The notes below the pieces were generated by a model, which did not search any database, was not told the DNA's origin, and saw only the letters and a list, made by a program, of their open reading frames with translations. Source: Mucidula mucida (Eukaryota; Basidiomycota; Agaricomycetes; Agaricales; Physalacriaceae). Taken from it: a DNA stretch of 64,000 nt. Below, one piece after another: positions 46,467-58,599 of this stretch; position 1 is the stretch's first letter; every line of letters starts with the position of its first letter. The translations under genes were made by a program, and so were the position numbers. The stretch covers positions 1 to 64,000 of the forward strand of contig JADNYV010000062.1 of NCBI GenBank assembly GCA_015501055.1, read 5' to 3'.

Positions 46467-48118
46467 TCATAAACTCGAGTACGCAAAGACATCATTTTCC
46501 TGCCGCCGCCTAGGCCTATTTCTTCTAATGGACATTTTCGAAGGACGCGTATTATCCTCCAATTCCCGAATGAGATCCAGTACCTGGTTGACATACATAC
46601 ATCAGTGGTGTTGCATAACACAAATGAAAATCGATACGCACATCGTTCGCACAACCAAAAGAAAGTGAAAAGCCCGCACCACCCTGCCCGTAAGAGTGTA
46701 TAATCCTACTCGACGATCCATCCTTACGCGTTCGTAACTCCCGCTCAACACGAACGTTGGATCCTCGGAACGGTCGCAGACCCTGCACGAGTGGCGCATC
46801 CGGGTCGTACTCCGCATTCTCCAACCCAGGAACAAAGTTGTTACACCGTTCCCGCATGCGGACAACCTCTGGACTATCCAACGTCAGGTTGAGCTTGTAT
46901 TTATGAGGCTGAGCCAATCCTACAAGGTCGAAAGTAAGCAAAACTGACATCGACCGAGCGATGGAATATACACACCACCAAGAATAAGAGTATTGTCATT
47001 CCTGGGGACAATAAACACAATATCCTCGTCCTCGCCACGCGTGTCGTCGTGCGTCACCGCAAGCGCTTCAGTGACTTTCGGAAACGCCTTCCCATCATTG
47101 ACCACCCGAATTAATGCGCCACGCAGGGGATAAACGGACTTGTCGGCAGCGAGTTCCAGGCCCGCGAGACCCGTGGCATTGACGATAGCATCCGCGCCAA
47201 ACTCCGCTAAGAGTGCTTCCTCTTGACACAGCAAATCCCCGTTGATCCGACGCGTCAGCAGCACTGCACCCTTGCAGATCAAGACCAAGCGGAGCCAGTT
47301 CATGTAGGCGTCTGTGTCGATGACAGGGGCGAGGTGCTGATACGCGTCGACGACGCCGGCCTTTTGGTTCACTACATGCTCTTTGACGATATTGCCGTCG
47401 CGGCGTACGCCTCTAATCTGCAAGAAGGCGACTTAGATCCACTGTCTATTCGCGTAGAAGAAAGTGTTAAGGTTTACCTCTGGCTGAGCGACGATCTCTT
47501 CGTATTTATCTAGTTGGCCGCGATCTGGCATCTCCTCGAGAACCTGGTCGAAGAAAAAGTTGGCCATGCGCATGCGGACGCCATGATCGAGGTATTCGTT
47601 TGGCGGGAGCATTTTTTGGAGTTTGTCGAAAACGCGGTACGATGTCATGCACCACCTTTTGGAGTTGTGAAGAGATACAACCTAAATCGAGGAATCAGCA
47701 CGCAACGCTCGAAGAGTTCAACGCGACTTACATCAGTATGCTTTCCGCAAACGGCTGGTGGCCACTCCCACCTGCAACAAGAATTGAGTATAACGCGCCA
47801 GAAGATGGTTGGAAGACGTACAAAGCTCCTGCGATCTGGGATGTGATGCGGTTTTTGGGATCTGTCCAGCGTTCGGCAACGATCGTGACATCGTAGCCAG
47901 CATCTAACAAGGCCCAAGCAGTCTTAATTGTCGTTGAGCGATGGGATTTTGGAAAGGTCGCGTAGTCCACTCACAGTGAATCCCGTCACGCCTCCGCCAA
48001 TAACGAGAATCCGCTTTTTGTGCACGTTAGGCGTGGCTTGAGGTGGCTGTCCTCGGTGCAGGACCAGCTCGTCGCCAATGCGAGTCAAGAAGAAGTTGGG
48101 TGCAGATGCGAGAGACAT
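46467..48118 (-). CDS. D-amino-acid oxidase family flavoenzyme
   Basis: FAD-dependent oxidase of the D-amino-acid/D-aspartate oxidase family: oxidative deamination of D-amino acids to 2-oxo acids, ammonia and hydrogen peroxide, usually peroxisomal. Seven exons join in phase, about 440 residues. After a short leader the FAD-binding ILVIGGGVTGFTTAWALLDAG is formed across intron 1. Later blocks: ITSQIAGALWEWPPA, YRVFDKLQKMLP, INATGLAGLEL-like VNATGLAGLELAADKSVYPL, RGALIRVVNDG, NTLILGG, and the family signature IIHSYGQGGAGFSLSFGCA with the conserved Tyr-Gly-x-Gly-Gly. The C-terminus is unusual: after ELEDN it is extended by an Arg-rich tail ending SSL, which is at best a weak PTS1-type peroxisomal signal. 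Apparently intact and single copy. Confidence 0.88.
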
Positions 48119-49205
48119 GGCGAGTAGTGATGATGATCTATGGCCGCTCCAAGTCGGTGCATCTTATATATCTCGCCAGGTATAAGCTCGGGGGTAATAT
48201 GCAATACGCTGAAAGATCCTCATCCGCGGTGGTCCCTTGAAATTTGACTGAATCCGGAAAAAGCTCATAGAGCGAAAAAAGAACTAGGCCCCGGGTTGCA
48301 ACACAAGGAGGAGACCGCCTCGGATCGGAGAGTACATAAAAGTTTTCGTGTTCCATTGTAGGCGTCTAATGCTCCAACGTGGCTTAGGATTTTTGAAAGA
48401 CAGTGGAGGCAAAGCGAACTTACAGATTAGACTTCAAAGTTACAACCCAGCGCGTCGCCGTTAGGTATACAAGCTTGACTGGCGTGCACGAGGCCGCGTC
48501 CAAATACCAGCTTCGCACAGAGTAAACATATACAGATCCGACATTGACAGATGGGCGCACGATTCCGTCCTTTTCTTTGCCTATCTGAAACAAAAAGAGC
48601 GTTTCCAGCGGACGATAGCGAGCGCACCGAGGATCATGCATCGAACGCGCAAGAGGATTTCGTGGGTACATGGTGATGGTCTCCAAGAGGCGAATCCAAA
48701 ATAGCTTGATTCAGATGCTATCACTTTCGTAAAGACTTCGTAAACATTCCCGAAAAGCCTCTTCAAGAAATTAGAGAAGGCCTAGCATTGGACGCGATTC
48801 GCCGTTGCTTTTAGGCGCAGATCAACTCGAATTCGCTGAGGCTTCCGAACAAGAGATACGTGTAAGCCTAAATCTTGAGCCAAACCAGCGGATGTCGGCG
48901 ATGCTAAAAGTCGTTCTGGACTGGAAGACGTCCGAACTGCCCGAAAACGTTGAAAACTAGTAGTAGAGGAAACACGGTCGTAAAATCGCCCGCGCACAGT
49001 CAGGTATCTTGATGGTGTGATGGTTAGAGGACAACAAATTTTGAATGCGCGACGGCCTCGCACCGAGAATTGCCGCAGGCACCGCACTTTTTTCCTCCCG
49101 CGTCCATGGTCTTAAATGATTTGCATCGACTAACGACATTGGGCTCCATCGACTTCAACTATCGACTCGCTCTTCTACCTGGGCTTCCCGAAGCCCCCTC
49201 CAGCG
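48119..49205. other. Intergenic
   Basis: No supported gene; minus frames at 48686-48420 and 49087-48782 have no domain. Confidence 0.4.
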
Positions 49206-49370
49206 ATGATCAGTGGCGCCGTTCTTGTTGATATCTACGTGACACTACTCGTGATTGTTTCTCTTGGCTCTGCTAGCAGCCTACCAGTCTTCGAATCACA
49301 CGCTCCAGTCGTCTTTCGAAGAAAAAATAATATTACGAGTCCCCGCCTGCCCAATGGAACTACATTATAA
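49206..49370 (+). CDS. Possible small secreted peptide
   Basis: 54 codons. The N-terminus MISGAVLVDIYVTLLVIVSL followed by GSASSLP looks like a signal peptide with a cleavage site after Ala-Ser-Ser; the remainder has FRRKNNITSPR with a possible glycosylation site and a dibasic site. It may be the first exon of a longer gene. No homologue is known to me. Confidence 0.3.
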   Translation: MISGAVLVDIYVTLLVIVSLGSASSLPVFESHAPVVFRRKNNITSPRLPNGTTL

Positions 49371-49685
49371 ACCAGAAGAATGCGAACACTATAGGGTATC
49401 GGATGAAATGTGATGCTGTTCGTACAAATGCCGCCACTGATGCTACTTCCCCCTTTGAACGCTCTGCGATCGCTAACCGCTCCGAAAATCTGAGTTCCGG
49501 AACCCGTCGACACAGCCGACATTCAGAATATGACGCCGTAAATCATGATACGAGTGCGTATTATAGGTCGTCTGGAGGCGGCGGTAAGTCAAACGTTCAC
49601 CAACGGGCTCGCGCGGACTCACGAAATAGAAAGATGATGAGAATAATGATAAGACGTGTTGGGTCGTACGTGCGCGTGCGCGTGC

Positions 49686-49796
49686 TTATGCGATTACGCA
49701 TACAGAGTTGGCACTGGCGCTGTCAATGGGAATTTCGTTGTCGTCCGATTCTTCGACGATGATCAAGTCTGATGCGACCCATTCAAAGCTGTCCAT
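49686..49796 (-). CDS. Mating pheromone precursor-like peptide (CaaX)
   Basis: 36-codon frame. It begins MDSFEWVASD, like many basidiomycete pheromone precursors (MD.F), has an acidic middle (VEESDDNE), and ends in CVIA, a CaaX box for farnesylation and carboxymethylation. Basidiomycete precursors are cut at a charged pair upstream of the CaaX box; the Asp-Asn pair at residues 19-20 would leave a mature peptide of about 13 residues ending in the modified Cys. The start is chosen at MDSF; an upstream in-frame Met at 49877 would add a His-rich stretch unlike the family and is probably leader. A good TATA box lies about 150 bp upstream. No STE3-type receptor is in the window, so this may be a lone precursor outside the B mating locus. 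Confidence 0.6.
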   Translation of the reverse strand: MDSFEWVASDLIIVEESDDNEIPIDSASANSVCVIA

Positions 49797-49944
49797 GTCG
49801 GTGGTGTGGTGGGGGTGGATGGGATGATGGTAATGAGTGAAGGACGGGTTGAGACGTGTGCTGAAAGCTTCAAGCACTTGAAGAGAAGGTAGGTGACGCG
49901 GGTAGACTGGTTGGTCTGCTGGAGACTGAGCGGTTGAACCCAGC

Positions 49945-49953
49945 CTTTTATAC
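49945..49953 (-). promoter_or_regulatory. TATA box upstream of pheromone-like gene
   Basis: Minus strand reads TATAAAAGG, about 150 bases before the MDSF start, followed by a pyrimidine-rich leader. Confidence 0.55.
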
Positions 49954-51462
49954 AGAGCGGGGCAAAGCTTTTCTTATTGTTATAAATCGACCGAGGGGCT
50001 CATTGAATCTAGAGGCGAGTCCGTGATTACAATGGTCAGCTCTTTTTGTTGACCCCACAATAAGGCCTGTCTGATGCTCATAGTCCGTCGTGGCTAACAA
50101 TAAAGCAGCTGGGCGGGGCACGCATTGTCGCTGAGAAAGGCAAGTGATGGCGCCCTGAATCTCACTGATTTCGTCCCTCTGACGTCTGCAGCACGTAAAA
50201 CGGTGATGACGGGCGCGGGGTCGTGCAAAAAGACAATAAGCCTCAATATGCGTCCACCTGCACAGGATACACTAATATTCTGGATCGGTTACCGTTGACG
50301 GGTTTATTCAACTGCGCTGCGTAGATTTCTCCGGTATCCCTTCAGCTGGTTCCACTCTGCGCAAAGACAATGCACTTTCAGCATGGAGAGCTTGAAGCAC
50401 TAAGAAGCGGGTTCCTGCCAAGTTCCTAGACAGATCGGTTCGGCAATAAACAATTTGCCGACCATCCACTTGTAGACTCTGGCGCTCCAGTCTCCACCCT
50501 TCTGAGTTCACCCACGAATGCGACTTCAGGATTGCTGGAATCTCATCTTCTTGTTTCCGTCGTCGTTGATTGCATCTATCTGGTACACAGAAGCCTCAAC
50601 CAAACGCAGGGGTCTTTGGGACTCACCTCAAATATCGTGGGCGCTTCTTAACGGGGCGGCGGCGCCACAGGCAGGGCATTCATACGTGGCTATAGTTTAA
50701 ACGGACTTGAGTTGTCTCTCTTCTAGCAGGTCCATTTGCTCATCTTTCCCTCGAGCTTGTCTGACCACCGGTCACTTCGAAGGCGGCTCGCGCACACTCC
50801 GACCTTGCGCGCTCGTGCGCTCGGTAAGCTCGCGCTCGTGCACCGCCGGACGCTTGGATCCCTACGCCACGTCCTCCCCCAGACTGGCCCACCACCCGGG
50901 ACTCGTTAACTCTATTCGGCATCATGGACCTTACTCTCAGCCCGAGCATTTCGTCGCTTCCATGTGTTTTTTGTGAAAGTGTACCGGACTACAAGACATC
51001 AAGTCGAGCTCGGCCTGCATTAACTGCTCCTTGCTATAACTAAGTAGTGGGATTTCCATCACAAGCTGCCGCCCATTCGAATTTCGAATGTCACCGGTCG
51101 GGACATCTACAGTGAGCTTTTGTTCGTCTATCATTGGTAACCTCTATATTCACAAGGCGAGGCCAAAGTTGCAAAGTCTGTTGAGCTCATAAAGAATGAC
51201 GCGAGATTTGTCGACCGTATACCAAGTTGAAGAGTGTTAGCGATATGGATACGAAGTCCTTACTTTCTCTCCTTGTACTCTACCTAAGTAATCGTACACT
51301 ATCTGAGAGTTAGTTCGAAGATGGCCACGATGAATCTGAGGCCTTCTGATTGGACAGTGCTCACTGCCGGCTATGCCGCTGAATTGCGCGGCACCATTGT
51401 TCTAAATTTAGCCTTGACATCCACGACCATCCGCAGACGCGTCTCCTCGAAATCTTCCCACC
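49954..51462. other. Intergenic with weak minus-strand ORFs
   Basis: Minus frames at 51134-50937 (MIDEQKLTVDVPTGDIRNSN) and 50511-50308 (MNSEGWRLERQSLQVDGRQI) look mildly protein-like and could be exons of one unknown gene, but I cannot join them with confidence. Confidence 0.35.
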
Positions 51463-52253
51463 ATGGAGCCAGGACCTTCCGCTCCTAGTCGTGCAAGAAA
51501 TGCAGACAACACTATTACTCCTTATTTGACGACTATGGCGCACTTTTCGAGTCCATTCATCTCAACATTCTTGCTCATTCATCTCAGTGCGCCCATCATG
51601 GCCAACTTGGGCGGATCTTCGCTTGCGTCCCAGACGATGGTACTCCATATCTTCCCTCCACAGCAGTATCCCCCAATAACCGTGCTACTTTCCAGCTTCT
51701 CGGCCGAGAATACTATCAGACGTCGTTCGGGGAAAAGTACCTTGTACTGGCGCCGATTGCCATTCACACCACGTCTGCGCTAGTGAAGCGCGTCATTAAA
51801 CCTTCACGACGGATAACCAGTCTTTTGACGATGACCGGCTACGCGGTTATGATATTATTCCTCCCTGTACACTTCATGACCCACCGCATTCTCCCCACGA
51901 GCCCTGAGGCGCCCATCTACGAAGTCGGGCCATCGGAGCTTGACTACGAGTTTGTCAAATTCGGCTTGCAGCAGTGGCCTTGGAAGAGCGCGTTCTTGTA
52001 TGGCGGTCTCGTGCTGTTCATGGGCATGCACATGGTAGATGGTGCGGTTTTGCTGTGGAATACCTATCTGGCGGCAGGTTCTTCTAGAGGAAGAGTGAAA
52101 GACTCCCCGAAGAAGTTCTGGCTGAGTGGGATGGTGTCGGGAATGGTTGTGGCGGGTCTTGCTGCCGTTGCAGTTGAGGCGCCTCTTGTCTTTTCGTCTA
52201 CTGCAAAGCGGTTTGAGTCTGTTTTCTTGTCTTCGTGGTTCTATCGGCTGTAA
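51463..52253 (+). CDS. MCP1: Mcp1-like mitochondrial outer membrane protein
   Basis: Homologue of yeast Mcp1 (Mdm10-complementing protein 1), a mitochondrial outer-membrane protein linked to lipid homeostasis and ER-mitochondria contact. Two exons (51463-51639, 51696-52253) give 244 residues. The conserved core reads LIHLSAPIMANLGGSSLASQ then, across the intron, TMLLGREYYQTSFGEKYLVL. Membrane segments: FISTFLLIHLSAPIMANL, LVLAPIAIHTTSALV, ITSLLTMTGYAVMILFLPVHF, SAFLYGGLVLFMGMHMVDGAVLLW and MVSGMVVAGLAAVAVEAPLVF. A second conserved His (HFMTHR) is present. The start is at MEPGPSAPSRARN; single copy and intact. Confidence 0.85.
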
Positions 52254-52806
52254 TTTTCCCTTCTTCTTGTTACGTGTACTTTTCATCTACGTTATCATTT
52301 GAATAGCACCCTTGTATACAGCTCCATCGTCCGTCTAGGGCAATGGAGAGAAATATTTCCCTAGAAGGTGGCCGGGAAACCAAGATTCTATGCGTACCGG
52401 AATCACAGTGGTTAATGCATTCAATTCAAGTGTCTAGTAGGAGGAACAGTGTAAGTACTTTGTGTAGGACGCGAAGAAGCACTGACGGCACTTCTTTCTG
52501 GACGTCAATATAGGATCAGTGGGTATCGCGACAAGTCGCAGCAGGTCAAATACTGTATCCGTGCGGGCTCAGCAGTACACTTCTCCGAGATGAGGACGAG
52601 GAAACGTACTGGCATGGTCCATACGTAACGGCATGGTGGACGCGCCAAAGCTGTGCCAGTCGCGTTACCTTTGTGTGTGATCGATCACGCTCACGTGTTG
52701 TTCGAACCCGATTTGGCGGAGGCAAATACTCCCGCCACTTGCTCTCGGACGACCATCATCCTCTTAGATTTTCATTTCCTGGCGAGAACGGCGACAGCTG
52801 GATATC
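52254..52806. other. Intergenic upstream of cyclin
   Basis: No gene is supported; an open frame from 52653 is an artefact of readthrough into the cyclin exon. It should hold the cyclin promoter; no clear TATA box is seen. Confidence 0.4.
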
Positions 52807-54609
52807 ATGTCTACCATTCCTGTACGTCGCCGATGTCGCTGACCACGTCGAGCTCTCATCCATTCCCGCAGACACGGAGAACATTGCGAACGACCCGAAC
52901 GACATCAACGAGAGAAAACGAAAACACCCATGCTCGCCAACTGCGCAATGTGGCGCATGCGAAACCTCATTCCGCCGCCGGTACAGCGGGATTAAAAGCC
53001 AAGTCTATCAGCGATGCGAACGTCGACATTCCCGGAAAGCGCAAACGCGAGGTTCTGGTAGAGGTCCCAGCGAATATTGCCAATAGCAGACACCCCACGG
53101 CGACGTCGTTTAAAGGCAAGGAGAAGGAGGCCTCTAAAAAGTTCGAGGGCGTCGTGGTTGTCAACAAGGCGAAAACGACTGTTCGCCCGGCGTCGTCCAG
53201 GAAGGCCGTTGCGGTCAAGAAGGAACCCGTCGTCGTTGTTGTCGAAGAGGAGCTTACGGTTGTCGAGGAGGAGCCAGAGGCCGACAACACGCCCACGGAC
53301 GACAATATGGTCGTAGACCCACGATCTGAGGTCGCTATTCCAGAACTCGTCTCTCAGCAATACGTTCCAGCATATCACGACGAGGATCTCGACGACCGCA
53401 GGGCTAAGCGTGCTCGAACCTCTTCAGAGGCACCTCAACCTATAGATGATGATGAGCTGCAGGATGACGAAGGAGAAGATGACCTTTTCGATCTCCACTT
53501 GCATTCAATTGAGGCGGATCCGCTGGGCGACGAGTGGGATGACCTCGATGCTGACGACGACGAGGACCCTCTCATGGTCAACGAGTACGTGGTTGAGATT
53601 TTCCAGTATCTCAAGGACATCGAGGTATGTTGTCTTCCTTCACCTTCGTACATCTTTCGATGGTCCACCCGTAGCCTCTCACTATGCCCAACCCGAATTA
53701 CATGCAGACTCACAAGGAGCTCTCTTGGAGAATCCGCGGTGTCCTGCTAGACTGGCTCATCGGTGTCCATGGTCGGTGTCGGCTTACTCCGGAGACGTTC
53801 CATCTCTGCACCAATATCCTCGACCGTTTCATGTCCCTTCGCGTTTGCTCTCTCGTCAGATTTCAGCTTTTTGGCATCACTTGCCTCTGGATAGCGGCCA
53901 AGGTCGAGGAGACCGCCCCTCCTTGCGCATCTGATCTAATTCTGTTGACGGATGGGGCTTACACGGAGGAGCAAATGTTCAAGGCGGAGCGATATATTCT
54001 CAAGAATCTCGACTTCAACCTCAACCATCCCAATCCAATGCATTTCCTTCGACGCATCAGCAAGGCCGATGATTACAACGTCCGTGTGAGGACGTTGGGC
54101 AAGTACTTTGCAGAGATTGGATGCATGGAATGGCGTCTCATAGCCACCCCTCCATCATTGTTGGCCGCTGCTGCTATGTGGTTGGCAAGACTAGTGTTGG
54201 GCATGGAACAATGGGTACGTTTTCTTGGTCAATCCGTGCGGATCAGTCTCGCTGACGGCTCTTACCTGCAGACGCCCAACCTGGCGCATTATTCGACCTA
54301 TTCTCAAAGCGAGATCCTACCGACGGCGAATTTGATGCTCAACTACATTCTCAAGCCACCCCGTCACGAACAGTTCCACAAGAAGTACGCAAAGAAGCAG
54401 AACATGAAGGTACGTGTCGTTCGTCTGACGCAATGGGATGAACCCTGATTTTCTTTCAGGCAAGCGAGATCGTCAGGGGCTGGGCGCTCCAACGATGGGA
54501 GGAGGGCTCACAAGTTATGTTGCAGCAGGAGCTACCCAGCATTAAGGCGGAGATCCGCGCTGCGAGACGCGAGGAGGAGAATCAAGCGCTCCTGACGAAT
54601 CGACGCTAA
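52807..54609 (+). CDS. B-type mitotic cyclin
   Basis: G2/M cyclin, regulatory partner of Cdk1. A tiny exon 1 (MSTIP) splices with a GTACGT...CCCGCAG intron to TRRTLRTTRTTSTRENENTH, typical of basidiomycete cyclin B; RRTL fits a minimal D-box (RxxL). A long disordered, acidic N-terminal region with KRKR follows. The cyclin box begins YVVEIFQYLKDIE, then after an intron MPNPNYMQTHKELSWRIRGV-LLDWL (equivalent of MRAILVDWL), FHLCTNILDRFMS, LFGITCLWIAAKVEE, and the second fold LKNLDFNLNHPNPMHFLRRI. Two more introns precede the C-terminus ending LLTNRR. About 530 residues, all junctions in phase. Single copy. Confidence 0.9.
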
Positions 54610-55393
54610 GCCTGCTTGCGGAATCGCGACATTATTTATTTCCCTCTAGCATTTGTTCGTCAATTCTCGTCTGGCATCTGTTCAACTATCCATTGCATCA
54701 TCTCCATCTGCCGTCGTAGCTGTACTATCCTTGGACACACAGGGACTCAACAATCTCCTATACCCGTATGCCTCCACGATACACTTTCGATGTCTTGTGT
54801 TTTCACGTTTCGCTCGCTTTGTTTTCATAGGTGTCGTATATTCCATATGTCTTTATCTCGTCTCTACACTATCCGTTCTCCTCCGTCTCCCACGTCTCGT
54901 TGTAGGTTTCCTACGCGAATCAAGCCTCTTGTATATCAAACCACCATGTCAGAAGTAGCAGTATATCATTATGTTAGAAAAGCTTTCGTTTTACGGTTGT
55001 CAAATAAATAGATAAGTGTAACTCGAACAACCAGAGGGAAAGTAAGTTATCTACGAGAGCGCTGAATGAAATAAATACAACTCAAAAGTAGAACGAATAC
55101 AGTACTGGATATCTAATGTTGAATAACGACTAGATGCGGAATCCACACCGAAGGAGGACCGCAGCTAACATAGCAGGCTGAATGAGCCCAGCCTGAGCAG
55201 CCAAGTTGGAGAGCTCCAACTTGATGCCTTGAGAACTGTGCCTGAGCAAGGCCAGACGAGTCGAGGATTGATCGCCTGCTTGATACATCTATTGCTGCCA
55301 TTGAGAGGATGTGGGGTGCTGCGAGAGAGCAAGTCACAAGAAACGCGTCATTGTCCGGGACCCACAGATAATCTCTGTTCGCCACATTCATGA
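54610..55393. other. Intergenic between cyclin and inverted-repeat arm
   Basis: No gene. It is the cyclin 3' flank, ending at the inverted-repeat junction 55394. A small hairpin (AGTTGGA GAGC TCCAACT) lies near 55204-55221. Confidence 0.45.
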
Positions 55394-55870
55394 ATGGGCT
55401 CAATGCTTGGTTTGGATGAATTGATTGTATGTTTGGCTTTGCGTATATCTACACTTTACATCATACACATCTAATTACTTGTAGACATGGCAGATTCACA
55501 ACTCCGATTGTTTATTGTATATCACACACTGAGCTTGGCATTCGGTCGGTGACTGAGTATCAACGTCTTGACAGCGTCGCGCCACACTTCGGAGACTTAG
55601 GTAAAATCCAGCCTGTAGCGATATGTCTACGACGACGACTGGTTCGACTCAGTCAATACGGTCGTAATACAAAGACAGATCAGATGTGCGAATCAAAGTA
55701 AGTCAATCACTTAATACTGTACGAATGAGTTCATAAGGCGTGTAGAACTTGAGTACTACACAGTGGTTAGCCGTGATGCCAACGTGACCTAGTACGTCGG
55801 AACAAATACGAGACAAACAATGGAATACACGCTTGGCAACTACGGTCACGACGCGAACAAAGGCGACCGC

Positions 55871-55878
55871 TATAAAAG
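55871..55878 (+). promoter_or_regulatory. TATA box of inner right FunK1 gene
   Basis: TATAAAAG followed by GTGGGTCAATC, 34 bases before the start codon region at 55912; the intact version of the block mutated in the inner left copy. Confidence 0.7.
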
Positions 55879-55911
55879 GTGGGTCAATCCTCTTTTACTA
55901 CAAACAATCTC

Positions 55912-58588
55912 ATGGTATTTTTCAGCTTCTCCCCGGGCACGGCATCCTCACTAGTCAAACATTGCAAGAGACTTGACACCATGAACCAGTGGCACCTCCG
56001 CCAGTCTTATACCGGCCATACGGTCCAGATCCCTACGTCGACCTTCATAGAGCGCCATGCTACTCTTCCTCGGTTGACTGACAAGGAAAGTCACGAGCTC
56101 ATCACCTCCGTTACTCGCCGCCTCTGGGGCAAACACCTGGACGACAATGGGTGGCGCAAAACAAAGATTGTCGATAACAAGACGGAGGATGCTATCTTTG
56201 CGAACCTCGCACCAATCGCAGACGCGATCTGGATGGCTTGTTGTACGTGGGACAAGAAGAAACACAAGCTGGGAGAAGCAACCTGTAGAATGGAATGCAA
56301 CCCTCGCCAGCGGACTCACTCTGGAGTCGTTGGAATGGCCGGCGCGCATTTCATTCTTACCAACTCCACCACACTTGAACCTCGCCCACCGTCGCACAGG
56401 ACCGATATTGCAGACAAAGCCGGTGGGGGTGAATGCAAAAAAGATATCTCAGAGCGAGCACAGGTTATTCATCATCGTCGCTAGATCATTAGACTTATTG
56501 AGCTCCCTTTAGAATGAGAACCAGCTCGTAGGCGGTGTCGCACGTATTCTGCATAATGATCCCGCTCGGCGCTTCGTCATTGCCTTTACCATAGAGGGCG
56601 TTGAGATGCGCTTCTGGTATTTCTCGCGTTCTCATATCGCTGTATCCGAAGCTTTCGACTATCACACAGTACGTTACACGTCTTCCGTCTTTTCCCCATA
56701 AACTCACCGCCTCTACAGAATCCCGAAGATTTCATTCGTTTCATTATCTTTATGACCTTCGCAGACGTTATAGACCTCGGCTATGATCCAACGCTCATTC
56801 GAATCCGCGACGAAGACGACAAAATTCAGTATGTCTTCAACGTCGGCGGCAAGTCCTATCGCACTATCCGCTCTCTAGACGATTCGAGTGCCAGAGACGT
56901 CGTAACTCGCGCTACACGCGTCTGGGCTGCCCGAGAATGCGACCCGATTACCAAGCAATTTCTCAGCGAGCATGAGGTTGCCTTGAAAGACTTTTGGCCA
57001 TATACTGGAGCTCAAGGAGAAAAGGCTATACAGGACGAGATATACTCTGCGCTTCGAGTTTTGGATAAAAAGATACAAGCCGGTGTACCTTTAGAGGAGA
57101 TTGGCTTAAACATCCACCCTGATGACTCGATGACCATCGAAGAGTATGCGAAGCCGTTCTTCATGGAGATATTGGCCGATGAAGTCGTCCACTTCACGCG
57201 AGAGGGCGTCGTGTACGATGATTCTGCGCCGGCCCCAGATCCCTATGACGAGGAGTTCTCTTACGCTGCCTTTCCGAAACAAGCGTCGGCGCTACAGGGC
57301 ACCGTGCCAGGCACTACGCGCTCGCGTCATGTCAGAGGCAAGACACCTCCGAAGGATGCGGTACCGGATCGAATTCACGCCCACCAGGGGCGGACGCATC
57401 GAAGGATCGTTTTCAAGGATTGTTGTATGACGCTTTATGATGTAGCGAATAACTGCATTGTGTACACCGAAGCTATGTTGGATCTTCTTGAAGGTATGTC
57501 TATGTTTCAGCACCCATTATCCGACCTCTCATGATTCATACCTAGGTCTGAACTGCCTTCGCTTAGCAGGCTTCGTTCATCGCGACATCAGTCCAGGTAA
57601 TTGTCTCGTGCTCAACACCTCGGGCGGCATCCAGGTCAAGATTTCGGATCTGGAGTATGCCAGGCGCTACGATGTCGATTCCTCTCAGCTTGCCCCGCTC
57701 ACGGTAAGTTGTCTATTTCGGCTGTTGGACTGCTAGATAGCTCATACACTGTCGCAGGGAACTCCAGGCTTCATGGCGGTTGAATACCAAAAACGGCGCC
57801 ACAGATTTCTTCCAGACGACAATGGTCCTAAAACCCCTCCCCCGCAATTCCAGGCCCTATCTTTTCGCAATTTGAAGGCGCGAGCCCTTCCTGATACGCC
57901 TTTACTTCCAGACGAGCTCGACACACGGGCCCCCAAGTGGTTCCGCTTCAATTTTCTCCACGACGTAGAATCCGTCTTGTGGTTGTACTGCTGGCTCTTA
58001 TTCAACACAATCCCAAAATCTATTGAAGGCAGCGTGTCGACGGAGGATCTCAATCGTCTTGTCGACTACAAAGAGCTGCTCTTCCGTCCTTCCTTGGTAC
58101 CGACCAACGAGCGTTTTAGTTTTGTTGCCCAACAAGCGGAGTATCGTACCGCACGCGGTGTCTTAGACCCCATATACACTCAAGTCCCCTACGGCGCCTC
58201 GCTAATCAAGGGGTTGAAGGTGTTTGAGGACCTCGTTGGGTTCTACTCGACCGTAGAAGCTTCAGAGCCGATCGCAACGACGGCATCCTTTATGTGGGGC
58301 CGGAAGGAATTTTTGCCAGATTTTTATCTGCAGTTGCAAATCCGCTTTATGAAGGTTTTACAGGGATTGCGCGCGTCGAAGGAAGATATGACGACGGTGA
58401 CCCTCCAGCCTCCTTCAGGAGTAAAACGCCCCGCTGAAGAGCCACCAGCATTTGTCGAGGGTGATTGCCGCAGCGCAAAGCGGCCTCGAACTGAGGCTTC
58501 TATCAAGGCCAAAGCCTCTCGTTCGAAGGATCCATTGGCGTGTGTAAAGGGAAGAAAGCCGGCAAGGCAAGGCAAGAAAAAGCTATAG
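55912..58588 (+). CDS. FunK1 fungal-type protein kinase, inner right copy
   Basis: Intact partner of the gene at 12531-9841. It starts MVFFSFSPGTASSLVKHCKR; here the leader keeps the base lost in the left copy. Same exon order: N-terminal module ending GGGECKKDISERAQ, RRFVIAFTIEGVEMRFWYFS, VIDLGYDPTLIRI, HRRIVFKDCC, catalytic HRDISPGN, DLEYARRYDV, GTPGFMAVEYQKR and HDVESVLWLYCWLLFNTIPK. The lysine-rich end stops at KKKL because a CAG codon present in the left copy is TAG here, trimming about three residues. Family role unknown; kinase motifs complete. Confidence 0.85.
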
Positions 58589-58599
58589 TTGAAGTAGTG

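Noticed and set aside
52653..52806. Earlier start of the cyclin gene
   Set aside because: The long frame from 52653 reads through in a different arrangement; the tiny exon MSTIP with its intron gives the N-terminus expected for basidiomycete cyclin B.
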